Below, one piece after another: positions 62,662 to 64,000 of a stretch of 64,000 nt of DNA. Source of the DNA: an uncultured Arachnia sp. (lineage in GTDB: Bacteria > Actinomycetota > Actinomycetes > Propionibacteriales > Propionibacteriaceae); NCBI GenBank assembly GCA_947493995.1, contig CANLTJ010000004.1, positions 1-64,000 on the forward strand, in the 5' to 3' direction. The notes under the pieces are model-generated. The model saw only the letters and a program-made list of their open reading frames with translations. It ran no database searches and was not told the origin of the DNA. Position numbers and translations under genes: made by a program. Position 1 is the first letter of the stretch. Each line of letters opens with the position of its first letter.

Positions 62662-64000
62662 CTATGCAGCCTCGTCGACTTCTGACCACGGCATCCGCTC
62701 GGACCGGTAGATCCGGGTGTCGGCCACGGCCAGGTCCCAGCGGACCTCACCGCTTTCCAGCACCTCCGTGATGCGGGCCGTTTCGTCACTCCCGGCCCCG
62801 CCTGCGGTCGAGAGGATGGTGCCGTCGGCGAGTTGGTCGACATCCCCGAGAGCCTCGCTGTACTTCGGGTCCACGGCTTCGAAGACTTGTCGAGCCGTCA
62901 GTGCGTCGCGATCGATCTCGTAGGCGACGGCACGGCTGTTGTTCTCCGCTCCGCCGGTCTCGTTGCGATTGTCGAAGATGAAAAGTTCGCCGTCCTCGGT
63001 GAACGTCGCTGCATGCTGTCCGGAGGTCCACGTGCCTTCCTCGAGTTCGAGGAATGGCGCGTCGAATCCGGGGGCGGTCATTGAGTCGTCCCCGGCGATC
63101 CAGCTCAGGTCGCCGGTAGCGCGGTCGTAGGCGATGACCCATCCCTGGGATCGCACGGACACCACCACCTCCCCGTTGTCCTCGTCGAAGAGGACCGAGT
63201 TGGAGTGGCTCCAGTCGAGCCCACCGGCGCTGGCCAGCGCATTCGAAAGTTCTCCGGGAAACCGGTCGGGGTCCAAATGATCGAGCAGTGCCCATGTCGA
63301 GACGACCTGGCCCTCAGCATCCAGTTCGACGACGAGGTCACCGTGCACGTCCTGGCCGTCGAACTTGCGGGTCTCGGCGCCCAGAGCCAGGAGCCCTCCA
63401 TCCGGTAGCAGGTAGGCGTCGTGGTGCCACCCCGGAACCGCGCTCATGTCGTAGGTCTTGAGGACTTCACCGTCGAGGGTGACCTGGTCGATGGTGTCCT
63501 TGAAGAATGCCAACAGCGTTCCGTCACCGGCGGTGCGGATGAGGGGTGCCCGGTTCGTCGTCTTGTCGCTGTTGAGGTACCAGACGACCGCGCCCTGGGG
63601 ATCGACGCCCCAGAAGATGGGCCCGTCGGGCATGTCGGTGGGATCCTCGTAGCTTCCGGGAGCGGTGAGCCCGAAGAACGTGATGCCGGCGGTGGGGTTC
63701 TCACCGGCGTCCCCCGCCGTCCGGACAACTTCGGCCCTCGGTGCATTGCCGGGCAGAGCGCCGGTGGTCATGGACGTCGTGGCCGCGTCCCCTGCCGGGG
63801 CGTCGGGGATTGACGCCTCGAAGGTGTATTCAGTGTCCGCCCGCAGCCCGACGACGGTGAACTCGTGCGATGCGGCAGCGTCCTGCGCGAGGATTTCTCG
63901 TGGTGCCGTCTCCGCGGACGTGACGGTCAACACGACACCGGTCGCGGTAGGAGCGCTCACGGTGACATGAGCGATGAGCGTGTTGTCCGGGTCCTGTACG
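62662..64000 (-). CDS. arylsulfotransferase (ASST)-like protein, truncated by window edge
   Basis: At least 446 residues; the frame stays open through the right edge, so the N-terminus is missing. The visible part begins with a fibronectin/immunoglobulin-like strand-rich domain (VTVSAPTATGVVLTV and TEYTFEASIPD, which precedes ITFFGLTAPGSYE). It continues as a beta-propeller with WHHDAYLLPDGGLLALGAE, DWSHSNSVLFDEDNGEVVVS and HAATFTEDGELFIFDNRNE. Spacing of the His motifs matches the arylsulfotransferase/ASST family, which transfers sulfate between phenolic donors and acceptors. A signal or lipoprotein anchor, if any, lies outside the window. Confidence 0.75.
   Translation of the reverse strand, partial: VQDPDNTLIAHVTVSAPTATGVVLTVTSAETAPREILAQDAAASHEFTVVGLRADTEYTFEASIPDAPAGDAATTSMTTGALPGNAPRAEVVRTAGDAGENPTAGITFFGLTAPGSYEDPTDMPDGPIFWGVDPQGAVVWYLNSDKTTNRAPLIRTAGDGTLLAFFKDTIDQVTLDGEVLKTYDMSAVPGWHHDAYLLPDGGLLALGAETRKFDGQDVHGDLVVELDAEGQVVSTWALLDHLDPDRFPGELSNALASAGGLDWSHSNSVLFDEDNGEVVVSVRSQGWVIAYDRATGDLSWIAGDDSMTAPGFDAPFLELEEGTWTSGQHAATFTEDGELFIFDNRNETGGAENNSRAVAYEIDRDALTARQVFEAVDPKYSEALGDVDQLADGTILSTAGGAGSDETARITEVLESGEVRWDLAVADTRIYRSERMPWSEVDEAA

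Overview
The window is high-G+C, gene-dense chromosomal DNA from a mycothiol-producing actinobacterium, most likely a member of the Propionibacteriaceae or a close relative. I infer this from the gene set (mca, DUF501, DUF4307, DUF4245, lipoprotein-rich gene complement), the many GTG starts with ATGA/GTGA overlaps, and gene order that I recall from other actinobacteria such as Mycobacterium tuberculosis. There are no rRNA genes, CRISPR arrays, insertion sequences or phage genes. One tRNA gene is present.

Layout. 1-1.3 kb is a decayed accessory edge: an intact MazF-like toxin, a frameshifted DUF4177 gene and a second mazF-like gene with an in-frame amber codon. 1.3-4.2 kb holds a LON-domain protein, a small ORF coupled to a GT4 glycosyltransferase, and uridine phosphorylase. 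4.3-24 kb is the conserved actinobacterial block glmU-prs-...-rplY-pth-mfd-lipoprotein-eno-ftsB-DUF501-ppx. It is split between prs and rplY by about 8 kb carrying ldh, larC, a larA homologue, a PfkB sugar kinase, gnd, a HEAT-repeat gene and a convergent MerR-HEAT regulator gene. 24-31 kb contains a secreted CAP-domain protein, tRNA-Leu(UAA), a Bax-inhibitor-1-like protein, a NUDIX hydrolase, a lipoprotein and a tetR-oleate hydratase operon. 30.3-38.9 kb is a compact amino-sugar/muropeptide catabolic locus: a BadF-type kinase divergent from an ABC importer (no ATPase), nagZ, anmK, murQ and an RpiR regulator. 39-41 kb has yefM-yoeB, msrA and ung. 41-55.8 kb contains two further conserved actinobacterial blocks: greA-DUF4307-mca-rhomboid-yyaL-(PIG-L)-trhA-Z-prenyl transferase, then DUF4245-xseB-xseA-ywiC-transaldolase-like-ispH, followed by ilvA. 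56-59.4 kb is a MacB-like three-gene ABC system, followed by a photolyase-like gene, rmuC and an arylsulfotransferase-like gene cut by the right edge.

How genes work together. The muropeptide locus predicts import of a GlcNAc/MurNAc-containing sugar, cleavage by NagZ, phosphorylation by AnmK and the BadF-type kinase, and conversion by MurQ to GlcNAc-6-P plus D-lactate, under RpiR control. The gnd-kinase-larA-larC operon suggests that the nickel-pincer enzyme acts on an aldonate such as gluconate rather than on lactate. The MerR-HEAT gene faces a second HEAT-repeat gene whose promoter has the 19-bp spacer and central inverted repeat typical of MerR targets, and whose transcript appears leaderless. 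The photolyase-like protein belongs to the iron-sulfur photolyase family by its conserved blocks but has lost the cysteines that bind the cluster. These last three, plus the muropeptide locus, are the parts most worth a second look.
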